Counted from the stretch's first letter, positions 1 through 5,478 are shown. The stretch is DNA of 6,876 nt from an uncultured Acidobacteriota bacterium (GCA_937902605.1 CALFNC010000057.1:1-6876), one strand, 5' to 3'. Translations and numbers: made by a program. Notes: generated from the sequence alone by a model not told the origin.

Positions 1-480
1 GTCGGCCTCAGCCATGACGTCCGCGACCTTGCCGGTGCCGTCGGGGCTACCGTCCAGCCAGAGGTGGTTCTGGGCGTAGCGGAGGCCGGCCGGGACGTCG
101 ATCCCGTCTACCGTCGCGTGACCGCCTGCTGCCGGGACCGTCTCCAGCGGCGAACCGCCGGCCGGGGCAGCCAGGGACAGGTAGAGCTCGCAGTAAAGGT
201 GTGTGTCGTTGCCGCAGCGGGAGATCGACGACTCGCTGTACGGAACATACTTCGGGACCGGCACTGACGCACAGTACTGGACGAGCGATTCGTGGAGGAA
301 TGGACACCGCTCCGGCGATGGGCTCCCCTCGTGGTGAGAGCGGACGGCGGCGCAGTGGACGTGAGCCGGGGAGGAGCAGAGCTCGTCCGTGCCCGAGTCG
401 GCGGCCCGAGGGATCACTTTTCGGAACGAGGAAGCCTGGCACGACTTGACCTGGGCTTCTCGGAGGAAGGGGCATCTCAT
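1..480 (-). CDS. Tandem four-cysteine domains fused to GcvH-like domain, 3' end beyond window
   Basis: The frame is open for all 160 codons from the ATG at 480 to the left edge, so the C-terminus is missing. Residues 3-43 and 59-97 are two copies of one cysteine module: C3/C14/C35/C43 and C59/C70/C89/C97. Both fit C-x10-C-x18-20-C-x7-C, start with CPFL and carry a K-x-[VI]-P stretch after the second Cys. After a Pro/Gly/Ala linker, residues 134-153 (RYAQNHLWLD, then DGTGKVA) resemble the first strands of GcvH, as in its usual Y-x3-H-x-W opening. The start is supported by GGAG 7 nt upstream. The gene lies 36 nt after the 85-residue membrane gene and probably shares its operon. No signal peptide or membrane segment is visible in this part. 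Four cysteines per module suggest a Zn or Fe-S ligand set (inference). I recall such Cys-GcvH fusions from other bacteria but know no function. Confidence 0.85.
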   Translation of the reverse strand, partial: MRCPFLREAQVKSCQASSFRKVIPRAADSGTDELCSSPAHVHCAAVRSHHEGSPSPERCPFLHESLVQYCASVPVPKYVPYSESSISRCGNDTHLYCELYLSLAAPAGGSPLETVPAAGGHATVDGIDVPAGLRYAQNHLWLDGSPDGTGKVADVMAEAD

Positions 481-516
481 GGCTTGGCTCCGGTCGGCGG
501 GGCTCGTGGGGAGCTC

Positions 517-774
517 CTATTTCTCGCTCGTTGGGGCGGGAGGCACGGATGAGGGCGCGTCGGTTCGCTTGCCGCCGTCGGCCATCGTCATCCCGAGCTC
601 GGGTACGAGAAATGCGTGGTCCTCGAGGGGGACGGGCTGCTCGTTCGGCCGGAACTGGAGGCGTACGGCCTTCAGGATCGCCCTCCCGATCACGAGACCG
701 CTCACCACCACCGCACCCCAGAGGCACCAGTTCGTCATGATCCAGAGCTTTTCGGGGTCTCCCCAGTCGCTCAT
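517..774 (-). CDS. Small single-pass membrane protein with ADGG C-terminal motif
   Basis: An 85-residue protein. Residues 14-33 (TNWCLWGAVVVSGLVIGRAI) are one hydrophobic segment, preceded by an acidic N-terminus and followed by basic residues (K35, R38, R42), consistent with a single-pass membrane protein. Residues 49-68 (PLEDHAFLVPELGMTMADGG) resemble the C-terminal extension of the GcvH-like proteins at 1092-1799 and 3003-3704, which read LEEHRFAHFLEAELGMAAADGG or similar up to the end of the motif. The rest of the tail is Pro/Ser-rich and looks disordered. The start is supported by GGGAG 6 nt upstream. The gene follows a sigma-54-like promoter and a leader hairpin, and the four-cysteine/GcvH fusion begins 36 nt downstream. 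Function unknown. It may be an assembly partner of the GcvH-like proteins or a derivative that lost the lipoyl-like domain. A longer overlapping minus-strand frame (47-727) lacks these homologies. Confidence 0.8.
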   Translation of the reverse strand: MSDWGDPEKLWIMTNWCLWGAVVVSGLVIGRAILKAVRLQFRPNEQPVPLEDHAFLVPELGMTMADGGKRTDAPSSVPPAPTSEK

Positions 775-780
775 TTGTTG

Positions 781-785
781 CTCCC
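781..785 (-). promoter_or_regulatory. Ribosome binding site of the 85-residue gene
   Basis: The minus strand reads GGAAGGGAG, then six bases, then ATG at 774. This supports the chosen start over the overlapping longer frame. Confidence 0.6.
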
Positions 786-788
786 TTC

Positions 789-807
789 CGTCCCGCGGTG
801 CGGGACG
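789..807 (-). promoter_or_regulatory. Leader hairpin between sigma-54-like promoter and RBS
   Basis: Perfect 8-bp inverted repeat CGTCCCGC / GCGGGACG with a 3-nt loop. It lies in the predicted leader, a few bases after the expected transcription start (about 815) and just before the RBS. It could stabilise the 5' end or modulate translation. No ligand-binding fold is recognisable. With no T-tract, and with a gene directly downstream, it does not look like a terminator. Confidence 0.45.
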
Positions 808-826
808 TTTGCTGAAGAGGGACAGC

Positions 827-841
827 GCAACAGCGATGCCG
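827..841 (-). promoter_or_regulatory. Candidate sigma-54 (-24/-12) promoter for the 85-residue gene
   Basis: The minus strand reads CGGCATCGCTGTTGC, against the consensus TGGCACG-N4-TTGC. GG and GC elements sit at the right 15-base spacing, with mismatches at the first, sixth and seventh bases. The predicted start near 815 gives a leader of about 41 nt before the ATG at 774. The 35-bp palindrome found ahead of the other two promoters is not clearly present here, so a different activator or a diverged site would be needed. Confidence 0.5.
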
Positions 842-1025
842 CCGGGGCGATCCCGGGCGGCCTTCGAGCTAACACCTTCAGCTCTAAAAGGTTGCTAGGC
901 CGGACGAGCTCCATTAGGAGTGAAAGGCGACCGGATATGTGTGGGATTCCCAGACGAGGCGGTCGGGATTTCCGGCAGGGATCTCGGGAAGAACGCCGAC
1001 AGGATTGGGCAATCCTGGAAACAGG

Positions 1026-1055
1026 ACGGGGCGACGTGCCCTCACGTCGCCCCGT
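1026..1055 (-). terminator. Strong hairpin, probable terminator of unit B
   Basis: Perfect 13-bp stem (ACGGGGCGACGTG / CACGTCGCCCCGT) with a 4-nt loop, 36 nt past the TGA of the GcvH-like gene at 1092. On the minus strand only a short CCTGTTT follows rather than a long T-run. This is a G/C-rich terminator-like structure, not a textbook intrinsic terminator. From 775 to 1091 I see only this hairpin, a short inverted repeat GGATTG/CAATCC near 1003-1016, the promoter and the leader hairpin, and no gene. Confidence 0.65.
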
Positions 1056-1091
1056 TTCGCCGGCCGCAGCCGGACCAGGAATCGCCCTTCT

Positions 1092-1799
1092 TCAATGGTG
1101 GAGGAACTCCGTGACCATCGCCTCCCATTTCGCCCTGGGAAGCGCGGTCGGTCCCGGGATCAGCAACTCGCCGCCGTCGGCCGCCGCCATTCCGAGCTCC
1201 GCCTCGAGGAAGTGCGCGAAGCGGTGCTCCTCGAGCCGGAACCAGTCGCGCGCCGCGCCGCCGGTCGGAAGGTGGGCCCATGTCGCGTCATGCGGCTTCA
1301 CCGTGAAGAGCCAGCCCTGGGTATACGGTGCGCGATTGAGAAGCCCGGGGCTTGGGCTCTTCCGGAACGCCGGGTTGATGGACGTGACCGTCCCGTCGAC
1401 CGGGGAGGGGATCGACATCTCGCGGTCTCCCGAGCTGACGAGGACAGCGGGCTCTCCCTTTATCACGGTCGCCCCGACGTGGGGGAGCGAGACGACGTTC
1501 GCCCCCGGCAGAATCCGCTGCCCGATGTCGTCGAGGCCGACGCGGAGGCGTTGGAAGAGCCTCGGCTCGAGCCACGCATGCCCGGGGGTGTAGTGGCGCC
1601 CGCTGGCGAGGAGCAGTCCGTCCACCGGCTCCAGCCCCACCGCCCGCCCCGTCGCCTTCTGGTAGAGGCGGTAAACGCCCCAGGCCAGGAAGATCGGGAT
1701 GCTGTACAGGGCGACGACGAGGACGAAGAGGAGGAACCGGACCAGCATGCCGCCCGCGAAGAGCCCGGCGACCTTCAGGAACTCTACGATTTCGTTCAT
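1092..1799 (-). CDS. Membrane-anchored GcvH-like (pseudo-lipoyl) protein, paralogue 2
   Basis: A 235-residue protein. Residues 12-45 form a long hydrophobic N-terminal stretch (one or two membrane segments). Residues 69-168 align with GcvH: HYTPGHAWLE, RVGLDDIGQ, the ALPEVG-like SLPHVG, KGEP, SPVDGTVTSIN and a C-terminal LLNRAPYTQGWLFTVK. The lysine that is lipoylated in GcvH aligns with D125 (local SSGDRE), so lipoylation at the usual place is not expected. Residues 188-210 carry the EEHRFAHFLEAELG/ADGG extension shared with the genes at 3003 and 517. By eye it is about 70% identical to the 3003-3704 protein, which marks a duplication. The start at 1799 is preferred over an upstream ATG at 1850 because AGGAGG lies 5 nt before it and the paralogue starts with the same MNEIVEFLK. 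It lies 11 nt after the preceding gene and is the last gene of unit B. Confidence 0.88.
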   Translation of the reverse strand: MNEIVEFLKVAGLFAGGMLVRFLLFVLVVALYSIPIFLAWGVYRLYQKATGRAVGLEPVDGLLLASGRHYTPGHAWLEPRLFQRLRVGLDDIGQRILPGANVVSLPHVGATVIKGEPAVLVSSGDREMSIPSPVDGTVTSINPAFRKSPSPGLLNRAPYTQGWLFTVKPHDATWAHLPTGGAARDWFRLEEHRFAHFLEAELGMAAADGGELLIPGPTALPRAKWEAMVTEFLHH

Positions 1800-1810
1800 G
1801 GCGTCCTCCT

Positions 1811-2500
1811 CTAGTTGGTCAGGAAGTGGGTCCGCACGATGTCGTCCCACCTCTCAGGATCGACTTCCTTGGCGATGCCGTGGACCGGCGCGCCGCCGTC
1901 CTGGGCGGTGACCATCGCCGGCTGCATCTGGGGCATCAGCCGTTCGGCCGCGCCCTCGAGGAAACGCCTCGCGGCATCGCCCGAAAGCAGGTCATTTAAG
2001 TTCTCAGACAGCTTCTTCGGGACGACCTTTATCACCCAGCCGCTCTCGTACGGGTCAGCGTGAAGAGTGCCGGGCGAGGACGCCGCTCGGGCGTTCACCG
2101 CGGCGACCACTCCGTCTACCGGAGCCAGCAGATCGAACCGCTTTCCGTCGGCCACGAGCGTGAAGGCCGGCTCTCCCTTGCGGACACTCTCGCCCACCTT
2201 CGGGGTGAGGACGGCCGAGACGGGTCCGACGAGGCGGTGGCCAAAGTCGTCGAGCCCCAACGCCACCGACCCGGCCCCTTCCGCCTTCGCCCAGACATGG
2301 CCGGGGTGGAGGAAGAGCCCTTCGGGTAGATGGAACCAGTTGAAGAGGCTCTTCGCCGCGGTCGCAGCCTGGCGCACCGCCGCCGTGGACGGAGACGAGA
2401 CGAATCTCCAGAGCGGGATGAAGAGGAGGAGATAGGCGACGCCGAGCAGGTATTCGGTGGCTTTTTGGGCATGGAGGGTGAGGAAGTCGTGTTCGTTCAT
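1811..2500 (-). CDS. Membrane-anchored GcvH-like protein, divergent member
   Basis: A 229-residue protein. Residues 16-33 (EYLLGVAYLLLFIPLWRF) form one membrane segment. Residues 64-160 align with GcvH: FLHPGHVWAK, VALGLDDFGHRLVGP, KVGESVRKGEP, LLAPVDGVVAAVN and DPYESGWVIKV. The canonical lipoyl-lysine position aligns with G119, but K120 is adjacent (local DGKRF), so modification with a one-residue register shift cannot be excluded. The C-terminal region (residues 170-229) is helical-looking and has DGG at 201-203, only faintly like the ADGG motif of the other two paralogues. The upstream RBS is weak (GAAGGAAAG is about 15-20 nt away). The gene follows the 38-residue microprotein by 56 nt and precedes paralogue 2 by 11 nt. 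Role unknown. A classical glycine cleavage H protein is unlikely given the membrane anchor and the absence of gcvT/gcvP. Confidence 0.87.
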   Translation of the reverse strand: MNEHDFLTLHAQKATEYLLGVAYLLLFIPLWRFVSSPSTAAVRQAATAAKSLFNWFHLPEGLFLHPGHVWAKAEGAGSVALGLDDFGHRLVGPVSAVLTPKVGESVRKGEPAFTLVADGKRFDLLAPVDGVVAAVNARAASSPGTLHADPYESGWVIKVVPKKLSENLNDLLSGDAARRFLEGAAERLMPQMQPAMVTAQDGGAPVHGIAKEVDPERWDDIVRTHFLTN

Positions 2501-2556
2501 TGTGTCTGTTCTCTGTCTTTCCTTCTCGTCGAGGATCGGACTCGTGCTCGAGGGGC

Positions 2557-2673
2557 TCAGGCTGCCTTTGGCGTCGCGAACCCAGCATTGGCGGCGTGGG
2601 GGCCTTCAGCGTGGCGGAGGAAGCCGAGGAAGAAGAAGAGGGCGAGGAGCGCGAGGGGTGCGGCAGCGATCAT
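2557..2673 (-). CDS. 38-residue single-pass membrane microprotein
   Basis: ATG at 2673 to TGA at 2557 encodes MIAAAPLALLALFFFLGFLR followed by a short polar tail (HAEGPHAANAGFATPKAA). Residues 3-19 are strongly hydrophobic, so a small membrane peptide is expected. GGGAGG lies 7 nt upstream. The start codon overlaps the stop of the 22-codon remnant ORF as ATGA, the junction type used by the cysteine protein and GcvH-like pair of unit A. The GcvH-like gene follows after 56 nt. No family is recognised. It could be an accessory subunit of the membrane-anchored GcvH-like proteins or a by-product of the duplication. Confidence 0.55.
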   Translation of the reverse strand: MIAAAPLALLALFFFLGFLRHAEGPHAANAGFATPKAA

Positions 2674-2738
2674 GATGAGACCTCCCTTTCAAGCACTGGA
2701 GCGCGGCGAACGGTTTGTAGGTCCTTCGTTGTCCGCAT
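2670..2738 (-). pseudogene. 22-codon remnant of the four-cysteine protein gene
   Basis: This short frame reads MRTTKDLQTVRRAPVLEREV then SS and stop. Its ends match those of the intact cysteine protein at 3701-3946, which begins MRTS and ends APVFGREVSPS. All four cysteines and the core are gone. The position relative to the sigma-54 promoter (16 bases from the -12 C to the ATG) and the ATGA overlap with the next gene are the same in both copies. I therefore read it as an internally deleted duplicate. Its 3' end may be kept because GGGAGG inside it serves as the RBS of the next gene. Confidence 0.6.
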
Positions 2739-2753
2739 GGCACTAACTCAACC

Positions 2754-2768
2754 GCAAGAGCCGGGCCA
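2754..2768 (-). promoter_or_regulatory. Sigma-54 (-24/-12) promoter of unit B
   Basis: The minus strand reads TGGCCCGGCTCTTGC, which matches TGGCACG-N4-TTGC at all but one base, with exact spacing. The predicted start is near 2742, just before the remnant ORF (ATG at 2738) and about 69 nt before the microprotein. A 35-bp palindrome lies upstream at the same distance as in unit A. Confidence 0.8.
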
Positions 2769-2833
2769 GGCCCTGAATCGCAGAGAAGGCCGTTGAAATC
2801 CGCACCGTTGATGCTTTTCGCGAGACAAGTAGT

Positions 2834-2868
2834 GTTGAAAAGGACAACGGACCGTTGTCATTCTCAAC
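2834..2868. promoter_or_regulatory. 35-bp palindromic enhancer (activator site) of unit B
   Basis: Arms GTTGAAAAGGACAACGG and CCGTTGTCATTCTCAAC flank one central A. Of the 17 positions, 15 are complementary. Its start is 80 bp upstream of the start of the sigma-54 motif at 2754, the usual zone for a bacterial enhancer-binding protein. It closely matches the palindrome at 4042-4076. The likely ligand is the NtrC-family regulator encoded at 4099-5478 (inference). Confidence 0.8.
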
Positions 2869-2944
2869 GACGCTGGATTGGGCGGATGGAGTGGTCCCCA
2901 CGGATGCGGAAGAGGAAAAAGGTGGGACGGCAAGTTGCCTCGCC

Positions 2945-2972
2945 GCCCCAATCGTGCCCTCCTGATTGGGGC
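2945..2972 (-). terminator. Hairpin downstream of unit A, possible terminator
   Basis: Perfect 9-bp stem GCCCCAATC / GATTGGGGC with a 10-nt loop, 30 nt past the stop of the GcvH-like gene at 3003. No T-run follows on the minus strand, so it may be a weak terminator or an mRNA-end stabiliser. Nothing else in 2869-3002 looks coding. Confidence 0.5.
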
Positions 2973-3002
2973 CAGGTGGTGTGGGGTCGGGTGGACGGGC
3001 TC

Positions 3003-3704
3003 CTAGCCCCGGAGGAACTCCTGGACGAGCTTTTCCCACTTGTCCTTTGGAAGGGCGGACGGACCGGGAACGAGGAACTCGCCGCCGTCGGCTGCCGCGG
3101 TTCCCAGCTGGGCGTCGAGGAAGTGAGCGAGACGGTGCTCCTCGAAGCGGAACCAGTCGCGGGCGGCTCCGCCCGTCGGGAGCGCGGCCCAGCTGGAGTC
3201 CTTCGTCTTTATCGTGAAGAGCCACCCGCGCGTGTATGGGGCTCGGTTCAGCAGGCCGGGCTGTTTCCGGATGGCCCGGTTGACCGAGGTCACCGTCCCG
3301 TTCACGGGGGAAGGGATCGACGCCTCGCGATCGCCCGATGCGATCACCGCAATCGGCTGCCCCTTCGTCACCTCTGTTCCGACCCGGGGGAGGGCGACGA
3401 CAGCGGCGCCCGGGAGGATCCGCTGCCCGATGTCGTCGAGGCCGATCCGGACGCGCCGGAAGAGCTGCGGCTCGAGCCAAGCGTGGCCCGGGGTGTAGTG
3501 ACGTTCGCCGGCGAGGAGCAGGCCGTCCACCGGCTCCAATCCGGCGGGCCGCTCCACGGCCTGGCGGTAGAGGCGGTAGACGCCCCAGGCGAGAGCGATC
3601 GGGATAGCGTAGAGCGCGACGACGAGGAACAGGAGAAGCATTCGGATCAGGAGGCCTCCGGCGAAGAGGCCGGTCAGCTTGAGGAATTCCACGATCTCGT
3701 TCAT
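3003..3704 (-). CDS. Membrane-anchored GcvH-like (pseudo-lipoyl) protein, paralogue 1
   Basis: A 233-residue protein. Residues 12-45 are hydrophobic (one or two membrane segments), ending in WGVYRLYR. Residues 69-166 follow the GcvH fold: HYTPGHAWLE, RIGLDDIGQR, VVALPRVG, KGQP, SPVNGTVTSVN, and LLNRAPYTRGWLFTIK, which parallels the L-x-N-x-x-PY-x-x-GW ending of GcvH. The lipoyl-lysine position is D125 (local ASGDRE). Residues 187-208 (FEEHRLAHFLDAQLG to ADGG) form a C-terminal extension outside GcvH, repeated in paralogue 2 and in the 85-residue protein. The start overlaps the stop of the cysteine protein gene by 4 nt (ATGA), with GGGAGG 10 nt upstream, so translation is probably coupled. The pairing suggests that the cysteine protein and this protein work together, as the corresponding domains do in the fusion at 1-480. 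Substrate and partner unknown. Confidence 0.88.
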   Translation of the reverse strand: MNEIVEFLKLTGLFAGGLLIRMLLLFLVVALYAIPIALAWGVYRLYRQAVERPAGLEPVDGLLLAGERHYTPGHAWLEPQLFRRVRIGLDDIGQRILPGAAVVALPRVGTEVTKGQPIAVIASGDREASIPSPVNGTVTSVNRAIRKQPGLLNRAPYTRGWLFTIKTKDSSWAALPTGGAARDWFRFEEHRLAHFLDAQLGTAAADGGEFLVPGPSALPKDKWEKLVQEFLRG

Positions 3705-3946
3705 GACGGGGAGACCTCCCTTCCGAACACCGGAGCGGGCTTGTCCGCCGCGGGTTCGTCGGTGACGGCTGAGGGGCCGAGCCGGGCCAGGACGTCCTTG
3801 TAGAGCGGACAGCTCTTGTAGTCCTGGGCCAGGCAGGGGCTAGCGGACACCAGGTGGTCCAGGGGGACCATCTTCTTGAAGCTGCACGCGTCGCAATAGA
3901 GCATCACGACTTCTCTGAGGTAGGGGCAAGTCATCGAGGTCCGCAT
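3701..3946 (-). CDS. Small four-cysteine protein (stand-alone module)
   Basis: An 81-residue protein. C7, C18, C38 and C46 fit C-x10-C-x19-C-x7-C, the same module found twice in the protein at 1-480. Flanking residues are shared too: CPYLREV, YC, FKKMVP and SCPLY. An additional C21 is present. The tail after residue 58 is Ala/Pro-rich. No membrane segment or signal peptide is seen. Four conserved cysteines suggest a Zn or Fe-S site (inference). The ATG at 3946 lies only about 4 nt from the predicted sigma-54 start. The in-frame ATG at 3934 (MTCPYL) is a good alternative that keeps all cysteines and leaves a leader of about 16 nt. Neither has a clear Shine-Dalgarno sequence. The gene is first in unit A and overlaps the GcvH-like gene by 4 nt. 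Confidence 0.8.
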   Translation of the reverse strand: MRTSMTCPYLREVVMLYCDACSFKKMVPLDHLVSASPCLAQDYKSCPLYKDVLARLGPSAVTDEPAADKPAPVFGREVSPS

Positions 3947-3961
3947 GGCACCCTGGGGATC

Positions 3962-3976
3962 GCAAGCCCCGCGCCA
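3962..3976 (-). promoter_or_regulatory. Sigma-54 (-24/-12) promoter of unit A
   Basis: The minus strand reads TGGCGCGGGGCTTGC, matching TGGCACG-N4-TTGC except for one base. The predicted transcription start is near 3950. It sits between the palindrome at 4042-4076 and the cysteine protein gene. Confidence 0.82.
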
Positions 3977-4041
3977 TCGCCCGGACCGCTGAAAGAGCCG
4001 CTGAAATAGCGGCCATGGGACTCCGGGCGCCTCCAGTCGGC

Positions 4042-4076
4042 GTTGAGAAGGTCAATGGTCCGTTGTCATCCTCAAC
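4042..4076. promoter_or_regulatory. 35-bp palindromic enhancer (activator site) of unit A
   Basis: Arms GTTGAGAAGGTCAATGG and CCGTTGTCATCCTCAAC flank one central T, with 13 of 17 positions complementary. The right arm differs by one base from that of the unit B copy. It starts 80 bp upstream of the start of the sigma-54 motif and lies 22 nt past the stop codon of the response regulator gene. Probable binding site of that regulator (inference). Confidence 0.78.
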
Positions 4077-4098
4077 ACCTGGAGGTCCCAGTCCTCGG

Positions 4099-5478
4099 TC
4101 AACTTTCTCCCGCCGCCTCGCCCTCGACCTTCCTCAGGCCGTATTTCCGGATCTTGCTGTAGAGGGTGACCCGGTCAATGTCCAGGATCCGGGCAGCGTG
4201 GGTGACGTTGCCGTCGGTTTGCTGGAGGACGCTGGCGATGTACTGCTTTTCGATCTCAGCGAGCGAGGCAGGGTGCGCCGGCGCCGGCGCGTGCGGGCCG
4301 GAGCTGAGCGAGAGTCCGAGGTCGCTCACCTGGAGGATCGGCTCCTTGGCCACGACGATGCCGCGCTCCAGGACGTTTCGAAGCTCGCGGACGTTGCCGG
4401 GCCAGTCGTGGGCAAGCAGAAGCGCCATCGCCTCGGCGGAGACCCCCTCCGCGTCGCGCTTCATCTCAACGCCGAGGGTCTCGAGGAAGTGGTCCACGAG
4501 GATCGGGATGTCCTCCCGGCGGTCCCGGAGGGGCGGCAGGGTGATGGTGATGACGTTCAGCCGGTAGTAGAGGTCCTGACGGAAGCGCTCCTCCTGCACC
4601 GCCTTTTTCAGGTCCCGGTTCGTGGCCGCGATGATCCGGACGTCGACCGGGACCAGCTCGGTACCGCCCACCCGCGTCACCTTGCGCTCCTCGAGGACGC
4701 GCAGGAGGTCCATCTGGAGCTTCGGGCTGATGTCCCCGATCTCATCGAGGAAGAGCGTCCCCTCGTTGGCCGCCTCGAACTTCCCCTCGCGGCGGGCGGC
4801 AGCCCCGGTGAAAGCCCCCTTCTCGTAACCGAACAGCTCGGACTCCAGAAGCGTCTCCGTGAGCGCCGCACACGAGACCTCCACGAACGGCCTTTCGTGG
4901 CGGGGGCTCTCTGCATGAATCGCCCGGGCCATCAGCTCCTTACCGGTCCCGCTCTCACCGAGGACGAGGATCGTCGACGGGCTGCGGGCGGCGGTGCGCG
5001 CCAGGTCGAACACCGCCTGCATTGCCGGGCTCTTGCTGACAAGGTCGCGGAACCGGTAGTCGCGCCGCAGCGCCTTCCGGAGGATGGTGTTCTCTCTCAC
5101 GAGGCTCTGCTGCGAGACGATCTTCTGGATCATCAGGCTCAGCTCCTCCGGGTCGAACGGCTTGACGAGGTAGTCGAAGGCCCCGAGCTTCATCGCGTTG
5201 ACCGCCGTGTCGACCGTGGCGAACGCGGTCATGATGACGACGGCGATCTCGGGGTGAAGCTTCCTGGCCCGGTCGAGGACCTCGAGCCCGTCCATGCCGG
5301 GCATTTTGAGGTCGCAGAGGATGATCGACCAGGTCCCGGCCTCGAGCTCCTTCAGGGCCGACGGGCCGTCCGGCGCCGAGGCGAGTGTGTAGCCGTCCTT
5401 CTCGAGCCAGCCCGAGAGGGACTCACGGACGATCTCCTCGTCATCGACGACCAGAATGTGGGTGTTTTTCTTGCTCAT
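4099..5478 (-). CDS. NtrC-family sigma-54-dependent response regulator
   Basis: A 459-residue protein with the full three-domain layout. The receiver (about 5-120) has acidic D12/D13, phospho-acceptor D56 in CDLKMPGMDG, T84 and K106. The AAA+ domain (about 145-380) has Walker A GESGTGKE (174-181), the sigma-54-contacting GAFTGA loop (221-226), Walker B GTLFLDEIGD (240-249) and the WPGNVREL segment (359-366). A Fis-type helix-turn-helix (about 406-447) contains NVTHAARILDIDRVTLYSKI. All key residues are present, so it should hydrolyse ATP and open sigma-54 promoters once phosphorylated, presumably by the kinase at 6025. The start MSKKNTHILVVDD at 5478 is preferred over an ATG at 5490 because GGTGAG lies 6 nt before it. 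It overlaps the protease gene by 38 nt. The two matching palindromes plus -24/-12 promoters just downstream are its likely targets. Confidence 0.95.
   Translation of the reverse strand: MSKKNTHILVVDDEEIVRESLSGWLEKDGYTLASAPDGPSALKELEAGTWSIILCDLKMPGMDGLEVLDRARKLHPEIAVVIMTAFATVDTAVNAMKLGAFDYLVKPFDPEELSLMIQKIVSQQSLVRENTILRKALRRDYRFRDLVSKSPAMQAVFDLARTAARSPSTILVLGESGTGKELMARAIHAESPRHERPFVEVSCAALTETLLESELFGYEKGAFTGAAARREGKFEAANEGTLFLDEIGDISPKLQMDLLRVLEERKVTRVGGTELVPVDVRIIAATNRDLKKAVQEERFRQDLYYRLNVITITLPPLRDRREDIPILVDHFLETLGVEMKRDAEGVSAEAMALLLAHDWPGNVRELRNVLERGIVVAKEPILQVSDLGLSLSSGPHAPAPAHPASLAEIEKQYIASVLQQTDGNVTHAARILDIDRVTLYSKIRKYGLRKVEGEAAGES

Noticed and set aside
47..727. 226-codon minus-strand frame
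   Set aside because: It overlaps the four-cysteine/GcvH-like gene and the 85-residue gene in another frame, is Arg/Pro-rich without motifs, and has no homology to the repeated domains.
919..956. Possible third, diverged copy of the enhancer palindrome (TGAAAGGCGACCGG ... ATTCCCAGAC)
   Set aside because: Only scattered matches to the other two, poor dyad symmetry, and a spacing to the promoter that is about 12 bp off. Not strong enough to call.
616..1814. Plus-strand frames of 325 and 291 codons
   Set aside because: They are antisense to the GcvH-like gene and run through the promoter and terminator region. Composition is low-complexity Arg/Glu/Pro, with no supporting domain.
1811..2500. Annotation as a glycine cleavage system H protein (gcvH)
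   Set aside because: The fold matches, but the membrane anchor, the shifted or absent lipoyl-lysine and the lack of gcvT/gcvP argue against a glycine cleavage role.
2793..3803. Plus-strand frame of 336 codons
   Set aside because: It is antisense to the cysteine protein and GcvH-like pair and crosses the unit B palindrome. No recognisable domain.
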